DNA of 64,000 nt from Elymus sibiricus (Eukaryota; Streptophyta; Magnoliopsida; Poales; Poaceae), in NCBI GenBank assembly GCA_039707655.1, contig CM077676.1, positions 80,399,395-80,463,394 of the forward strand, read 5' to 3'. The position numbers and the translations under genes are program-made. Of the stretch, positions 1-10,504 are shown in pieces (the first letter of the stretch is position 1; each line of letters begins with the position of its first letter). The notes beneath the pieces were generated by a model that did no database searches, was not told the DNA's origin, and saw only the letters and a program-made list of their open reading frames with translations.

Positions 1-1135
1 CGACCCGAATTGATGTTATACTATGAGATACATTCGTCACAAGTTAATGGTTAATAACATAGAGAAAGTTAACGTTTGCATAATTCCTTAGACCATGAGA
101 GTATCGAGTTTCTTAATGCTTGCTTCATGAACTTTGGGGTTTGTTAAACGTCATCCGGAAATGGGTGGCTATTACGGCGGCTTACGGGTTCATGGAAAAA
201 TATGTCAAGGGACTTGATAGCTCAAGATTGGGATTTGCTCCTCCAACGATGGAGAGATATTCTTTGGGCCCTCTCGGTGTTACGGTATCCATCATCGTCT
301 CGCCAGACACAATGTGATTTGATCACTGGGATGCCGGAATACGGGAACGAGAAAAGAGAACAAAACCGGTAACGAGTTAACTGGCATAGTGGACAAGTTG
401 TTGATTCACGGGGATGCCGATAAATCTCACCTCGGGTATTTGTAACATATCGCGAAGCAACAGGAATAGCACACGGCAACTGGAGATTCACTCGAATATT
501 TATTCGTGTGGGTATAGGGGTCAATATGGGTGTCCACGGCTCCGATGTTGATCATTGATCGAAAAGTGTTCCGGTCATGTCTATACTTCACCGAACCTAT
601 AGGGTCACATGCTTAAGGGTCATCTATCTGCTGAATGCTAGATAGGGAGTCTGAGAGAAAGTCACCGGAAAAGTTTCGGAGACAACGGAAGAGTTCCGGA
701 GAGAGAACACCGGAAGAGTTTCGGTAAAACTGAAAAGTTGTTTTGGGGTATACCATTAAGTCAAATTGGTTTCGGCACATGCCTGAAAATTCTTGGAGGG
801 TGCCAGAATTGTTCTGGGAACTTCTGGGATTTTTTCGAAGAAAAAACCCGGAAATGTTCCGGAGCTGCCGGAACCGCTTTGGTTGCTTTTCGCAGATGAA
901 AATCACTAATCCAGAATTGTTTTGGAACGCATCCAAAATTATTTTAGTGGGTACTGGAAATGTTCTAAGACCTACAGAAATATTTTCGGATTTAACGGTC
1001 GCGAAAAAATGTTTCCGTGAATAGTGAAAATCACTTTATGGTTACTTTATGGAAAGCCACCATTTTGGGCTTTGTCCTAAAATATCTTAGGGATGACATG
1101 GATGGATGAGAGCCACCCTACCCCTTGGGTTTTCC

Positions 1136-1143
1136 TATAAATA
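1136..1143 (+). promoter_or_regulatory. TATA box of copia-1 5' LTR
   Basis: TATAAATA followed by GAGGTGGAGAGGC. The same box is at 26052-26059, 30303-30310 and 37784-37791 in the other LTRs of this family. Transcription would start about 25-35 bp downstream, which defines the U3/R border. Confidence 0.75.
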
Positions 1144-1369
1144 GAGGTGGAGAGGCACTCTCCACACTCACTCTTTCTCACATACAAATGCCATGCATGA
1201 TCTGACCTTCTCTCTCCCTCCCCGCGAAATAGTTTTGTAGAGCCGAAATGCTGTCTGGGTTCCCGTGGGAACTAGTTCTGGACGGCGAAGCCCTGCCAGA
1301 TAGATGACACCGTATGTGTGCAACCCCGTAGAGAGGTCGGAGGTTCGATCTTTTTTGCCCGAGGGGCTA

Positions 1370-1505
1370 TTCGAGAGTGCCTCCCGAAGGGCTGTCCGAG
1401 TGACCGGCCGAGTTTCTGTGAGTGCCTCCCGAAGGGCTGTCCGTGACACCGTCCGGGGGACTGTCCGACCGCCTCCCGAAGGGCTGTCCGAGGGACTGAC
1501 GAGGG
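1370..1505 (+). repeat. CTCCCGAAGGGCTGTCCG direct repeats in the LTR transcribed region
   Basis: Three near-identical copies of CCTCCCGAAGGGCTGTCCG, spaced about 45 bp apart and mixed with partial GTCCGA words, lie downstream of the TATA box and so in the predicted transcript. Each contains CCC-GAA-GGG, able to form a tiny stem. Equivalent runs occur at 26285-26415, 30530-30660 and 38005-38140. Confidence 0.65.
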
Positions 1506-1686
1506 AGTACATCTTCGCGGTTGGGAGGTTTTAAATCCTAGCTGCGGGGATCTGCACCAACGACCTACATCGACTCTACTTCCGCTGCGCTACGAGTCGG
1601 TAATGATCAGATCAAACCTTGCATGCATCTCCATAGTGATCCTGGGCGTGCTCGCTGTACCGAATTTTTTCTCGCGTTCCCCTACA

Positions 1687-2606
1687 GTGGCATCATGAGC
1701 CATGCTATGCGTAGATGCAGGTTACGATCTAGAATACATAGTGATGTATGGGTATTGCATAATATAATTTTGTAGTAGATGAGTTCTATTGCTGAATATT
1801 ATTTGAACGGGTAGCAGATCAAATCTGTTACCCGATGTTCCTGTTGCTTCCCTTGAAATTGCGTAGTCCTGATCTTGACAGCACGGTGGAATCTGACAAA
1901 GTTCTGGCAATCCGCGATCCTTTCAGGTTGCTCCTGAGTATGCTGATTGACAGATCAACGAAGTGCTTCTGTGTCTTTGGGTTCTACCATAGTTAAAGAA
2001 AGATGGATGTTTCGCAGACGAAAGGGCAATGCAGATATGATCTGCACGGGGGTCATGCGTATGACGAAGTTCAGTATGGGGCTCGAGATTTTATTATCTC
2101 GTGTTTCATACACCCCGCAAAGTTAATCTAGCGACTTGAATAATCATACTTGATGATAAACGTTGGTAGCTGCGGTTTGGTTGAAACCTTAGAAGCCACG
2201 TAAAATAAAATTTTGCATAAACCGATTAGAGGCGTCTAACTTGGTTTTGCAGGATGGCATGTGATGTGGTATAGCAGTGCTCATAATAATTTGATTATGT
2301 ATGAGATGACTATATTATGTAAGTTAACATGACCTGCGTGTCATGATTCGGCATGATGGCTGGAGCCATATGATTGTCACCTTAATGACCTGCATGTCAA
2401 CCTTCTGTAATGCACTTATTTTATTAGCTATAGAGATAGCAATATTATCTGGTGCATTGACAAGGTGGTGGCCATCTTCGCGAAGGTGACCACCGACGCG
2501 AATGCCGAAGACGAAGAAATTAAAGACTTCTCCGTCAGAAAGGGCTATACCATATCATGCTATTATGAATTGCCTGAGATGTTTATCCCTTATGATACAC
2601 CCTTTT
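1687..2606 (+). other. Copia-1 primer-binding site and first part of untranslated leader
   Basis: Begins GTGGCATCATGAGCC, close to the initiator-Met tRNA primer site TGGTATCAGAGC usual for this clade. The rest has no long reading frame and looks about 95 % like the copia-2 leader (30852-31750). It is interrupted at 2607 by the gypsy-type insertion and resumes at 9989. Confidence 0.75.
2602..2606. repeat. Target-site duplication CTTTT (left copy)
   Basis: CTTTT directly precedes the TGTCGTGG start of the gypsy-type element and is repeated at 9984-9988 directly after its terminal CCCTGACA. Confidence 0.9.
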
Positions 2607-2685
2607 TGTCGTGGATTTGTCACGGCAGATGTCCGAAGACTTAGGTTCGAGGCCATCGCTAAAGAGGTGGACTCAAAGGGGTTAA
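2607..2685 (-). repeat. Truncated LTR of the gypsy-type tandem element
   Basis: Seventy-nine bp identical in layout to 4207-4285 and 9344-9422, then an abrupt switch into gag sequence at about 2686. The break shares the trinucleotide TAA on both sides, as expected for a deletion between short matches. Confidence 0.85.
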
Positions 2686-4206
2686 GTCAGCCGTGTAATT
2701 GGGCACCTTTCGAGGACCCGTAAAATCTTTCGGCAAACGCTCATTCCGCAGAGTCGGCACCAAACAGGGCACTCCCACAGCCCTGGAGGTTATTCCTGCT
2801 CCTAATGAGACGGAGGGTGCAATTGTGGGTTCTTGATGAGCCGCCGCCGTCGCCTGAGCCGCCGCTTCTTGCTGTCCTTTTGTCCGTTCCACCCGTGCTT
2901 GAACATCTAGAGCCGCCTGATCAGCTTGAGGCGGGTTACTACTAGAGACCACCGGCGACTCATAACGCCGGCTGTAGCTACGGCTGTGGATGGGGGTTGA
3001 GTGCACGCGACTCCGGCTGTAATTATATTTCTCCTGCTGGGCCATCGCCGTTCGCGGGTATCTGATGGCATTCCACACCTATTCTGCATAAGGCGCCTCA
3101 TCGGGGATTGGGATTGTATCAAGCCTGGTTGCCGCTGCCACCATGCTCTCCGCCGGGTTAGCATAATGACCCGGCGGTGTTGCATAAAGTGGTAGCGGGT
3201 TTTGGTTCCGTCGGGGCGGGTCTAGCTGCTGACGCTGAGCCGCCGCCCGGTTTCCAGGTATTTCCGCCGTCCAAGTTATGGCCAAAGGCACACTTCGTCC
3301 CGTTCCTGGCGTGTTAAAAAGATTCCTAGCTTCATATTGCTCCGGCAAGCGGGATTGATGTCTCATGCGATAAACCGCCGCTGCTGACTGCTGTTCTAAC
3401 TCAAGGCGAAAAGCGTCCGCCTTAAGCCGTTTCGCCTCAGCATCCATCTGAGCCTTCAGCTCATTGATTTCCTGTTGGACTCCGGCCATCTGATTCTTTA
3501 ACCTCGCGATCTCCGCATTACGGGCCGCTTGGTTTTCAGTAGTGACCTCAGTCTCCATTAGGGTTGTAAACTCGTTCATCAGATCCAGAAGACCCTGAAC
3601 CGGGGGCCTGCCTGACCCAGACCCGGTCGCACCGGCGGCTGTACCGCTCGGAGCCGCCGCGGAACCCGCCATAAAAACGGCAGCGCGGTTTGGCGGCTCA
3701 TCCTGCTCCGGCTCATGATACTCTGACTCGGGGTAAGGCTCCTCGTAGCCCCCAAGTCCACCATTATGAAGTGATAAATTGATTCCGTCTCTCCACTCGA
3801 GGATCCTTCCGCTGAGTAGACCAGAGTTTCCTCCTGTGACATAGAACCTTCAAGATCCATGCCTTGAGTAAAGCCAACGAAGACGTGCTCCCTGCCCGGG
3901 TCAACACAGGCGGGTTGCATGCTTTGGGCGCTTTGCTCATGCCGGGCCGGCTCGACGATGTCGGTGCAGATGTCCGGCCCGGGTTCAGATCCGCCGATCT
4001 TGCCGATGAAGATGTTGACTCCACCGAAGGGGACCCGGAAACCATGCTCGATTGAGTCGGCCTCAGGACCCCAGCCGGCGTCGTCGAGGTAGAGTCTCCC
4101 ATGGCGACTCTTGGTTATCTCACCATTGACGTACCCTTCGCTCCCAGAGAGAGAACCCTTTGAGAACTCAACACCACCGAGCGCTAGCCCCACGGTGGGC
4201 GCCAAC
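2686..4206 (-). pseudogene. Second, truncated copy of the gypsy-type gag
   Basis: Matches the N-terminal two-thirds of the intact gag (the region 7823-9343). Its frame is broken into three pieces (4301-3579, 3672-3079, 3078-2659). One cause is a one-base difference near 3770 relative to 8907. It ends at the junction with the 79-bp LTR fragment and lacks the core gag domain, so no functional capsid protein is expected. By eye it differs from the intact copy at about 30 of 1,521 positions, more than the two full LTRs differ from each other. Confidence 0.85.
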
Positions 4207-4846
4207 TGTCGTGGATTTGTCACGGCAGATGTCCGAAGACTTAGGTTCGAGGCCATCGCTAAAGAGGTGGACTCAAAGGGGTTAAACGGGACAAGGGACA
4301 CGAGTTTAACCAGGTTCGGCCCCTCACCATGGAGGTAAAAGCCTACGTCCTGCTTATATTGTATTGGCTGGTGTATCGATTACAAGAGGCGGCTTGCTTG
4401 CCCTAGCTCTCGATACTTGGTTTCTGTCTTACTTAACTTGTCTAACACGCCGCAGGGGCTCACCTTTATATACATAGGTCGAGGCCCTGGGCTTACACGA
4501 GTCCGGGTCGGGTTATACAACGTAACCGATCCTGGTTCCAACTCCTTAGTCTTACAGAACAAGTCATCTTATGGCGGCTTACATCTTCTGGCCCATGAGT
4601 CGCCTCATGCCTCTTGGGCCTTGACCTCAGCCCATCTGGCAAGCCGCCATATGGCCTGGTCTTCATGTCTTGTCTTCCTCTTGGCCTACTTGGTAACCCG
4701 CCATGTGGCTTGGTCTCCGTCTTCTGGCCCACCTTATGGGTCTTGACTATGAACCGCCAAGCTGGTGACCGGGTCTTCAATGAATCGCCAAGTCCTGGCC
4801 GGGTTATACTCCGGTCGGGTTATATCGCGGGGTTATATCCCTGACA
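4207..4846 (-). repeat. Middle LTR of the gypsy-type tandem element
   Basis: 640 bp, TGTCGTGG to CCCTGACA on the + strand. I counted five differences, all transitions, from 9344-9983. It serves as 3' LTR of the complete unit and 5' LTR of the truncated unit. Confidence 0.92.
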
Positions 4847-5116
4847 TTAGCCCCCAGGTTAGCTTGAATTTATTCATGCTAAGCTCGAGCCGTCTTCTCA
4901 ATCGTCTTGCTTGTCAGTGTCCTTCGAAGTAAAATTCTAGAATACAACACCCATATGCCATTGAGTCGGCCTCCAATACTCTCGGCGGGTTATCACCGCC
5001 GGGTTATAATCTTTGAATCGCCGGGTCATGCAATGTTGGTGACGCCGGGTCAGATAACCAGACTCCAGCTGACTTTGATAACTCTTTTCAACTTTTTTGA
5101 TATATCCATATTACCT

Positions 5117-5640
5117 GTAGCCCCCAAGCTCCAAGTGTATCCATGATGACTTGGTGCTTTGCAATAATATCTTTGACTGTGCAGCCCCCAAGTACCAGGT
5201 TGTCTCGCCTGCAGCAGCCTGGGACTTATAACTGTCTTATACCTTATAAAGCTTCAACTGGTGTAGCCCCCAAGAGCCGGCTCTTCAGCATGTGATGGGC
5301 CGGGTCTTCAATGAGAACCTTATAATCTGCTTGAACAGCTGAATACTGTAGCCCCCAAGTGCCGGGTCGCATGCCTGCGGCGACTTGGGACTTCAGAGAA
5401 TTTGATCTGAGCGGTGTAGCCCCCAAGTGCCGGGTCAGTAATATGTACTGGGCCGGGACTTAGAAGGATTGCAGAAAACCGGCTCATCTCCTTGAGATAA
5501 CAGGGTCATGTTGACAATGTACTAACTTGAAAACCGTCTTGCATTAGCCCCCAAGTGCCGTGACGCATGCTTGCAGCGACATGGGACTTGCGTACTTGAT
5601 ATAAACCGGATTTGAATAATATAGCCCCCAAGAGCCGGGT
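5117..5640 (-). repeat. Array of polypurine-tract-like words
   Basis: AGCCCCCAAG recurs near 5119, 5182, 5265, 5350, 5418, 5546 and 5622. Most copies are followed by a CCGG-containing word and a CTTGGGACTT-like tail. On the element's own strand each reads CTTGGGGGCT, much like the true tract beside the middle LTR (4847-4858). Confidence 0.75.
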
Positions 5641-6198
5641 TGCCTGCCTGCGGCAACTCGGGACTGTATAAGAATATTGTGATTCCTTGATCGTGGTTGT
5701 AACCCGGTATTAATAATGAAATCCCTGCTCGTGGTTGCGATGCAACCCGGCAAATATGTGCTTGAGAAATCCATGAGTGTTGTAGTATACTACAGGGCAC
5801 TGTTTGAAGAAATCCAAGAGCCGGTCAATTAGATGACCCGGCATTATAATTAATAGGGCGACTCAAGAATATCCAGCCAGGTCAGCTATTTAGAGTCTTC
5901 ATTATGCTTGCAGAGGTTACGATGTAACCCGGCTCGGTGACCGGCTTGTCTTAAGAGACGAGACCTGCAAAAATAAACAATACAGAGCATGCTCTGCATT
6001 GCTGTGAGGGCGGCTTGAAGAAGCATAACCCGGAACTATTAAGTCTTTCATCTTTGCGAGGGTAGCTGAAGAGCCTGATCGAGAGGGTTGAAGCTTAACC
6101 CGGTGGGTTAAAAAGCCCCCAAACGACCTTTTATAGTCTGACTTCGGGTCTTACTTCAATGAAACTAGCGTGATGGGCACTGGTTTGTCCATGCTTCG

Positions 6199-6619
6199 GT
6201 AAGCCGGCTCTCACATGACCCATCATGTTTTAACCTGGATAAGTTCATGACTTATCAAGAGTACAGGGGATCGGAGTAGCATTTTGGCGAACAGGCAGGT
6301 TTAACCAAGTTTCAACGAAGGCGGCTTAATAGCCCATGGAGTATCCTCGCTTTCTGTAAGCCGGCTCTCACATGACCCATCATGTTTTAACCTGGATAAG
6401 TTCATGACTTATCAAGAGTACAGGGGATCGGAGTAGCATCTTGGCGAACAGGCAGGTTTAACCAAGTTTCAACGAAGGCGGCTTAATAGCCCATGGAGTA
6501 TCCTCGCTTTCTGTAAGCCGGCTCTCACATGACCCATCATGTTTTAACCTGGATAAGTTCATGACTTATCAAGAGTACAGGGGATCGGAGTAACATCTTG
6601 GCAAACAGGCAGGATTACT
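6199..6619. repeat. 157-bp tandem repeat, about 2.7 copies
   Basis: Units start at 6199, 6356 and 6513, each opening GTAAGCCGGCTCTCACATGA. The third stops near 6619. Copies are almost identical, so the duplication is recent or has been homogenised. Confidence 0.92.
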
Positions 6620-6981
6620 CTAGTCTGGTTATGGCTTAAAAGCCGGTCAAGAGGGTATGAAAGCTAAACCCGGTGGGTTTGGAAGCCCCCTAATGAATTT
6701 ATGATTATCCAATGAACCAGGGTACCCATATTTGAATGGTACATCATGGCGGCTCGTCCTCTTGGGCGACTTTACAATATTCTTGAAAACTCGAACTTGC
6801 GAGAGATGAATTCCTTTGAACCGGATGCTGAGCCGGCTATCAAGGTCTCAAAGCTTTGTGAGAGACGGTCTTCTCTTGAGCCGGGTTTTAAGCATGGTAC
6901 TAACCCTGGCCGAGCTGTTTCGGGTTAATCAGATACCCCGACTGGTTACTCTGCTATTGGCTTCCATCGCCAAACTGTTGA

Positions 6982-9438
6982 TTATGACCTCCATGATCGC
7001 TCTGATCTTGGTAACCGGTTCCTGAGCCGCCAGGTCTCGCCTGATAGACCATTACCGTTATCACGATGCTGTTGAAGGCTGTAATCCCGGAACTGTTGCA
7101 TAATGTAGCAATCTCCCCAGGTATGTCGTGCCGGCTTATCGGGCCGGCTGTGCTCTGGGCAAGGCTTATTGAGCATCTCTTCCAGGTTGATAGGAGCTTT
7201 ACCCTTAGCACGGGTGTTCCTGGTGTTGGTGTTTGCCACCAGTTCTGACCCGCCGTCCGGGTGCTTTCGCTTGCCCGGGTTGCTTCCAGCCATACTTTGC
7301 TGTTGGCCCTTGCCATTGTTGCCTTTCTTCCCCTGACCTGATTTCTCATCATCAGAGCCCGGGTCTTTCGTGTTGTTGAAGTCTGCATATTTGGTGAGAG
7401 CCGTCATGAGCTCCCCCATGTCTTGACATGACCGTTTGAGCCGGCCAAGCTTCTGCTTCAAAGGCGTGAAGTGACAATTCTTTTCTAGAATCAAAACCGC
7501 CTGAGACGCCGTAATCTGCTCAGAAGAGTGGATGATTTCGGAGACCCGCCGGACCCAGTGATGAGCCGACTCATCAGTACGTTGTACACAATGGTCCAAA
7601 TCCACAATCGTCATGGGCTGCTTGCACGTTCCTTGGAAATTTTTGATGAATTTCGCCCTTAACTCGGCCCAGGAAGTAATGGTGTTGGGTGGTAAACCCT
7701 TCAACCATGTGCGAGCCGGCCCTTCCAGCATCATGATGAAATACTTTGCGCAGACTACATCACTGACGTCTAACATCTCCATGGCTAGCTCATAGCTTTC
7801 AACCCAAGCCTCGGGAGGTAAGTCAGCCGTATAATTGGGCACCTTTCGAGGACCCTTAAAATCTTTCGGCAAACGCTCATTCCGCAGAGTCGGCACCAAA
7901 CAGGGCACTCCCACAGCCCTGGAGGTTATTCCTGCTCCTAATGAGACGGAGGGTGCAACTGTGGGTTCTTGATGAGCCGCCGCCGTCGCCTGAGCCGCCG
8001 CTTCTTGCTGTGCTTTTGCCCGTTCCACCCGTGCTTGAACATCTAGAGCCGCCCGATCAGCTTGAGGCGGGTTACTGCTAGAGACCACCGGCGACTCATA
8101 ACGCCGGCTGTAGCTACGGCTGTGGATGGGGGTTGAGTGCACGCGACTCCGGCTGTAATTATATTTCTCCTGCTGGGCCATCGCCGTTCGTAGGTATCTG
8201 ATGGCATTCCGCACCTCTTCTGCATAAGGCGCCTCATCGGGGATTGGGATTGTATCAAGCCTGGTTGCCGCTGCCACCATGTTCTCCGCCTTGTTAGCAT
8301 AATGACCCGGCGGTGTTGCATAAAGTGGTAGCGGGTTTTGGTTCCGTCGGGGCGGGTCTAGCTGCTGACGCTGAGCCGCCGCCCGGTTTCCAGGTATTTC
8401 CGCCGTCCGGGTTATGGCCAAAGGCACACTTCGTCCCGTTCCTGGCGTGCTAAAAAGATTCCTAGCTTCATATTGCTCCGGCAAGCGGGATTGATGTCTC
8501 ATGCGATAAACCGCCGCTGCTGACTGTTGTTCTAACTGAAGGCAAAAAGCGTCCGCCTTAAGGCGTTCCGCCTCAGCATCCATCTGAGCCTTCAGCTCAT
8601 TGATTTCCTGTTGGACTCCGGCCATCTGATTCTTTAACCTCGCGATCTCCGCATTACGGGCCGCTTGGTTTTCAATAGTGACCTCAGTCTCCATTAGGGT
8701 TGTAAACTCGTTCATCAGATCCAGAAGACCCTGAACCGGGGGCCTGCCTGACCCAGACCCGGTCGCACCGGCGGCTGTACCGCTCGGAGCCGCCGCGGAA
8801 CCCGCCATAAAAACGGCAGCGCGGTTTGGCGGCTCATCCTGCTCTGGCTCATGATACTCTGACTCGGGGTAAGGCTCCTCGTAGCCCCCAAGTCCACCAT
8901 TATGAAGCTGATAAATCGATTCCGTCTCTCCACTCGAGGATCCTTCCTCTGAGTAGACCAGAGTTTCCTCCTGTGACATAGAACCTTCAAGATCCATGCC
9001 TTGAGTAAAGCCAACGAAGACGTGCTCCCTGCCCGGGTCAACACAGGCGGGTTGCATGCTTTGGGCGCTTTGCTCATGCCGGGCCGACTCGACGATGTCG
9101 GTGCAGATGTCCGGCCCGGGTTCAGATCCGCCGATCTTGCCGATGAAGATGTTGACTTCACCGAAGGGGACCCGGAAACCATGCTCGATTGAGTCGGCCT
9201 CAGGACCCCAGCCGGCGTCGTCGAGGTAGAGTCTCCCATGGCGACTCTTGGTTATCTCACCATTGACGTACCCTTCGCTCCCAGAGAGAGAACCCTTTGA
9301 GAACTCAACACCACCGAGCGCTAGCCCCACGGTGGGCGCCAACTGTCGTGGATTTGTCACGGCAGATGTCCGAAGACTTAGGTTCGAGGCCATCGCTAAA
9401 GAGGTGGACTCAAAGGGGTTAAACGGGACAAGGGACAC
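6982..9438 (-). CDS. Gypsy-type gag polyprotein (818-codon open frame)
   Basis: Retrotransposon capsid precursor. The frame is open from inside the 5' LTR, through the primer site, to a stop near 6982. The first Met shown (9438) lies in the LTR, so translation more likely starts at a later Met. The N-terminal third is acidic and low-complexity. A coiled coil of about 60 residues follows (region with AEIARLKNQM and INELKAQMDAEAERLK). A retrotransposon-gag-like core contains ARTWLKGLPPNTITSW and LRAKFIKNFQGTCKQP. The basic tail ends in a C-x2-H...H-x4-C knuckle (CPEHSRP...HTWGDC). No protease or polymerase follows. An intact frame and about 0.8 % LTR difference suggest a recently active non-autonomous family. 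The gag assignment is firm; the start codon is not. Confidence 0.85.
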   Translation of the reverse strand: MSLVPFNPFESTSLAMASNLSLRTSAVTNPRQLAPTVGLALGGVEFSKGSLSGSEGYVNGEITKSRHGRLYLDDAGWGPEADSIEHGFRVPFGEVNIFIGKIGGSEPGPDICTDIVESARHEQSAQSMQPACVDPGREHVFVGFTQGMDLEGSMSQEETLVYSEEGSSSGETESIYQLHNGGLGGYEEPYPESEYHEPEQDEPPNRAAVFMAGSAAAPSGTAAGATGSGSGRPPVQGLLDLMNEFTTLMETEVTIENQAARNAEIARLKNQMAGVQQEINELKAQMDAEAERLKADAFCLQLEQQSAAAVYRMRHQSRLPEQYEARNLFSTPGTGRSVPLAITRTAEIPGNRAAAQRQQLDPPRRNQNPLPLYATPPGHYANKAENMVAAATRLDTIPIPDEAPYAEEVRNAIRYLRTAMAQQEKYNYSRSRVHSTPIHSRSYSRRYESPVVSSSNPPQADRAALDVQARVERAKAQQEAAAQATAAAHQEPTVAPSVSLGAGITSRAVGVPCLVPTLRNERLPKDFKGPRKVPNYTADLPPEAWVESYELAMEMLDVSDVVCAKYFIMMLEGPARTWLKGLPPNTITSWAELRAKFIKNFQGTCKQPMTIVDLDHCVQRTDESAHHWVRRVSEIIHSSEQITASQAVLILEKNCHFTPLKQKLGRLKRSCQDMGELMTALTKYADFNNTKDPGSDDEKSGQGKKGNNGKGQQQSMAGSNPGKRKHPDGGSELVANTNTRNTRAKGKAPINLEEMLNKPCPEHSRPDKPARHTWGDCYIMQQFRDYSLQQHRDNGNGLSGETWRLRNRLPRSERSWRS
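9325..9343 (-). other. Primer-binding site of the gypsy-type element
   Basis: On the minus strand GTTGGCGCCCACCGTGGGG follows the LTR end CACGACA directly. TGGCGCC is typical of tRNA primer sites in plant gypsy elements. An equivalent site lies beside the middle LTR at 4188-4206. Confidence 0.7.
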
Positions 9439-9983
9439 GAGTTTAACCAGGTTCGGCCCCTCACCGTGGAGGTAAAAGCCTACGTCCCGCTTATATTGTA
9501 TTGGCTGGTGTATCGATTACAAGAGGCGGCTTGCTTGCCCTAGCTCTCGATACTTGGTTTCTGTCTTACTTAACTTGTCTAACACGCCGCAGGGGCTCAC
9601 CTTTATATACATAGGTCGAGGCCCTGGGCTTACACGAGTCCGGGTCGGGTTATACAACGTAACCGATCCTGGTTCCAACTCCTTAGTCTTACAGAACAAG
9701 TCATCTTATGGCGGCTTACATCTTCTGGCCCATGAGTCGCCTCATGCCTCTTGGGCCTTGACCTCAGCCCATCTGGCAAGCCGCCATATGGCCTGGTCTT
9801 CATGTCTTGTCTTCCTCTTGGCCTACTTGGTAACCCGCCATGTGGCTTGGTCTCCGTCTTCTGGCCCACCTTATGGGTCTTGACTATGAACCGCCAAGCC
9901 GGTGACCAGGTCTTCAATGAATCGCCAAGTCCTGGCCGGGTTATACTCCGGCCGGGTTATATCGCGGGGTTATATCCCTGACA
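9344..9983 (-). repeat. 5' LTR of the gypsy-type element
   Basis: 640 bp; starts TGTCAGGG and ends CACGACA on the minus strand. It forms the right border, followed by the TSD copy CTTTT at 9984-9988. Confidence 0.92.
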
Positions 9984-9988
9984 CTTTT

Positions 9989-10504
9989 GATTGCGCGGTA
10001 GTCGCTTTTTATTAGGGTGATCTCTCACTTAAAAATATCAAGTAGTTAGTGTTCTCCCAAGTGTAGCACCGTCACGGCACCTATCTCTTCGGGGTATCAC
10101 ATGGATGCATGGGTACGAACGATTAGAGAAGTGTGCGCGGGTGAGTTGAGACCTCGCAGCAAGATCACTTGGCTGTCTTGACGTTCCGGAGGATCGTCCT
10201 GAGCTCGGAACACGCCCATCGAAAGATGAACAAGAGTCACATAGAGATGTGATTGGCAAGTTGGCCTACCAAATGAAATTCTCGTCACTTGAGATGGATG
10301 CATCCTTGGCGTTGAATTGAAATTTGGGTCTTGTATCACTCACAACCAATTATGAGAGATATTGATTTGAGTGGGAGCGCACTGTAGAATTAACTTGTTT
10401 AATTCTCTGTGCAATTAATTATGAACCTAGTCTAAGTGTAAATTTGCATAATAGTTGTAGAATATTGGCTCGCGTTTCCACCTTCCCTATTAAAATTGAA
10501 TAAG
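9989..10504 (+). other. Copia-1 leader, second part
   Basis: Resumes after the gypsy-type insertion with GATTGCGCGGTAGTCGC, matching 31754 onward in copia-2. There is no coding frame. It ends near the position equivalent to the gag start. Confidence 0.7.

Larger units (their letters stand above)
1..1686 (+). repeat. Copia-1 5' LTR (left-truncated by window)
   Basis: Base 1 matches base 24917 of the 3' LTR, so about 285 bp of the LTR lie outside the window. The LTR ends with TTCCCCTACA at 1686 and is followed directly by a primer-binding-like sequence. It contains a TATA box, stretches rich in GTTCCGGA-type words (660-960) and a run of CTCCCGAAGGGCTGTCCG repeats downstream of the TATA box. 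Confidence 0.88.
4847..6981 (-). other. Non-coding 3' internal region of the gypsy-type element
   Basis: No pol-like frame in any phase. The region has repeated purine-tract-like words (complement of TAGCCCCCAAG) between 5117 and 5640, many CCGGGT/GGCGGCTT words, and a 157-bp tandem repeat. It begins at the middle LTR with the polypurine tract at 4847-4858. Confidence 0.7.
2607..9983 (-). mobile_element. Gag-only gypsy-type retrotransposon in tandem (LTR-internal-LTR-partial internal-partial LTR)
   Basis: Read on the minus strand: complete 5' LTR (9983-9344), internal region (9343-4847), complete LTR (4846-4207), a second but deleted internal region (4206-2686) and the last 79 bp of a third LTR (2685-2607). 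Primer site GTTGGCGCCCACCGTGGGG abuts the 5' LTR at 9343-9325. A polypurine tract CCTGGGGGCTAA abuts the middle LTR. Only gag is present; I see no protease, reverse transcriptase or integrase, so it would need enzymes from another element. TSD CTTTT flanks the whole array. I do not assign a named family. Confidence 0.85.

Noticed and set aside
4116..4340. Conserved short frames in the gypsy LTRs (copy at 9248-9475)
   Set aside because: Duplicated only because the LTR/gag region is duplicated. They lie antisense to gag.
6954..7388. 144-codon frame beside gag
   Set aside because: Overlaps the gag frame in another phase and has no stop-free extension or motif. A shadow of gag.
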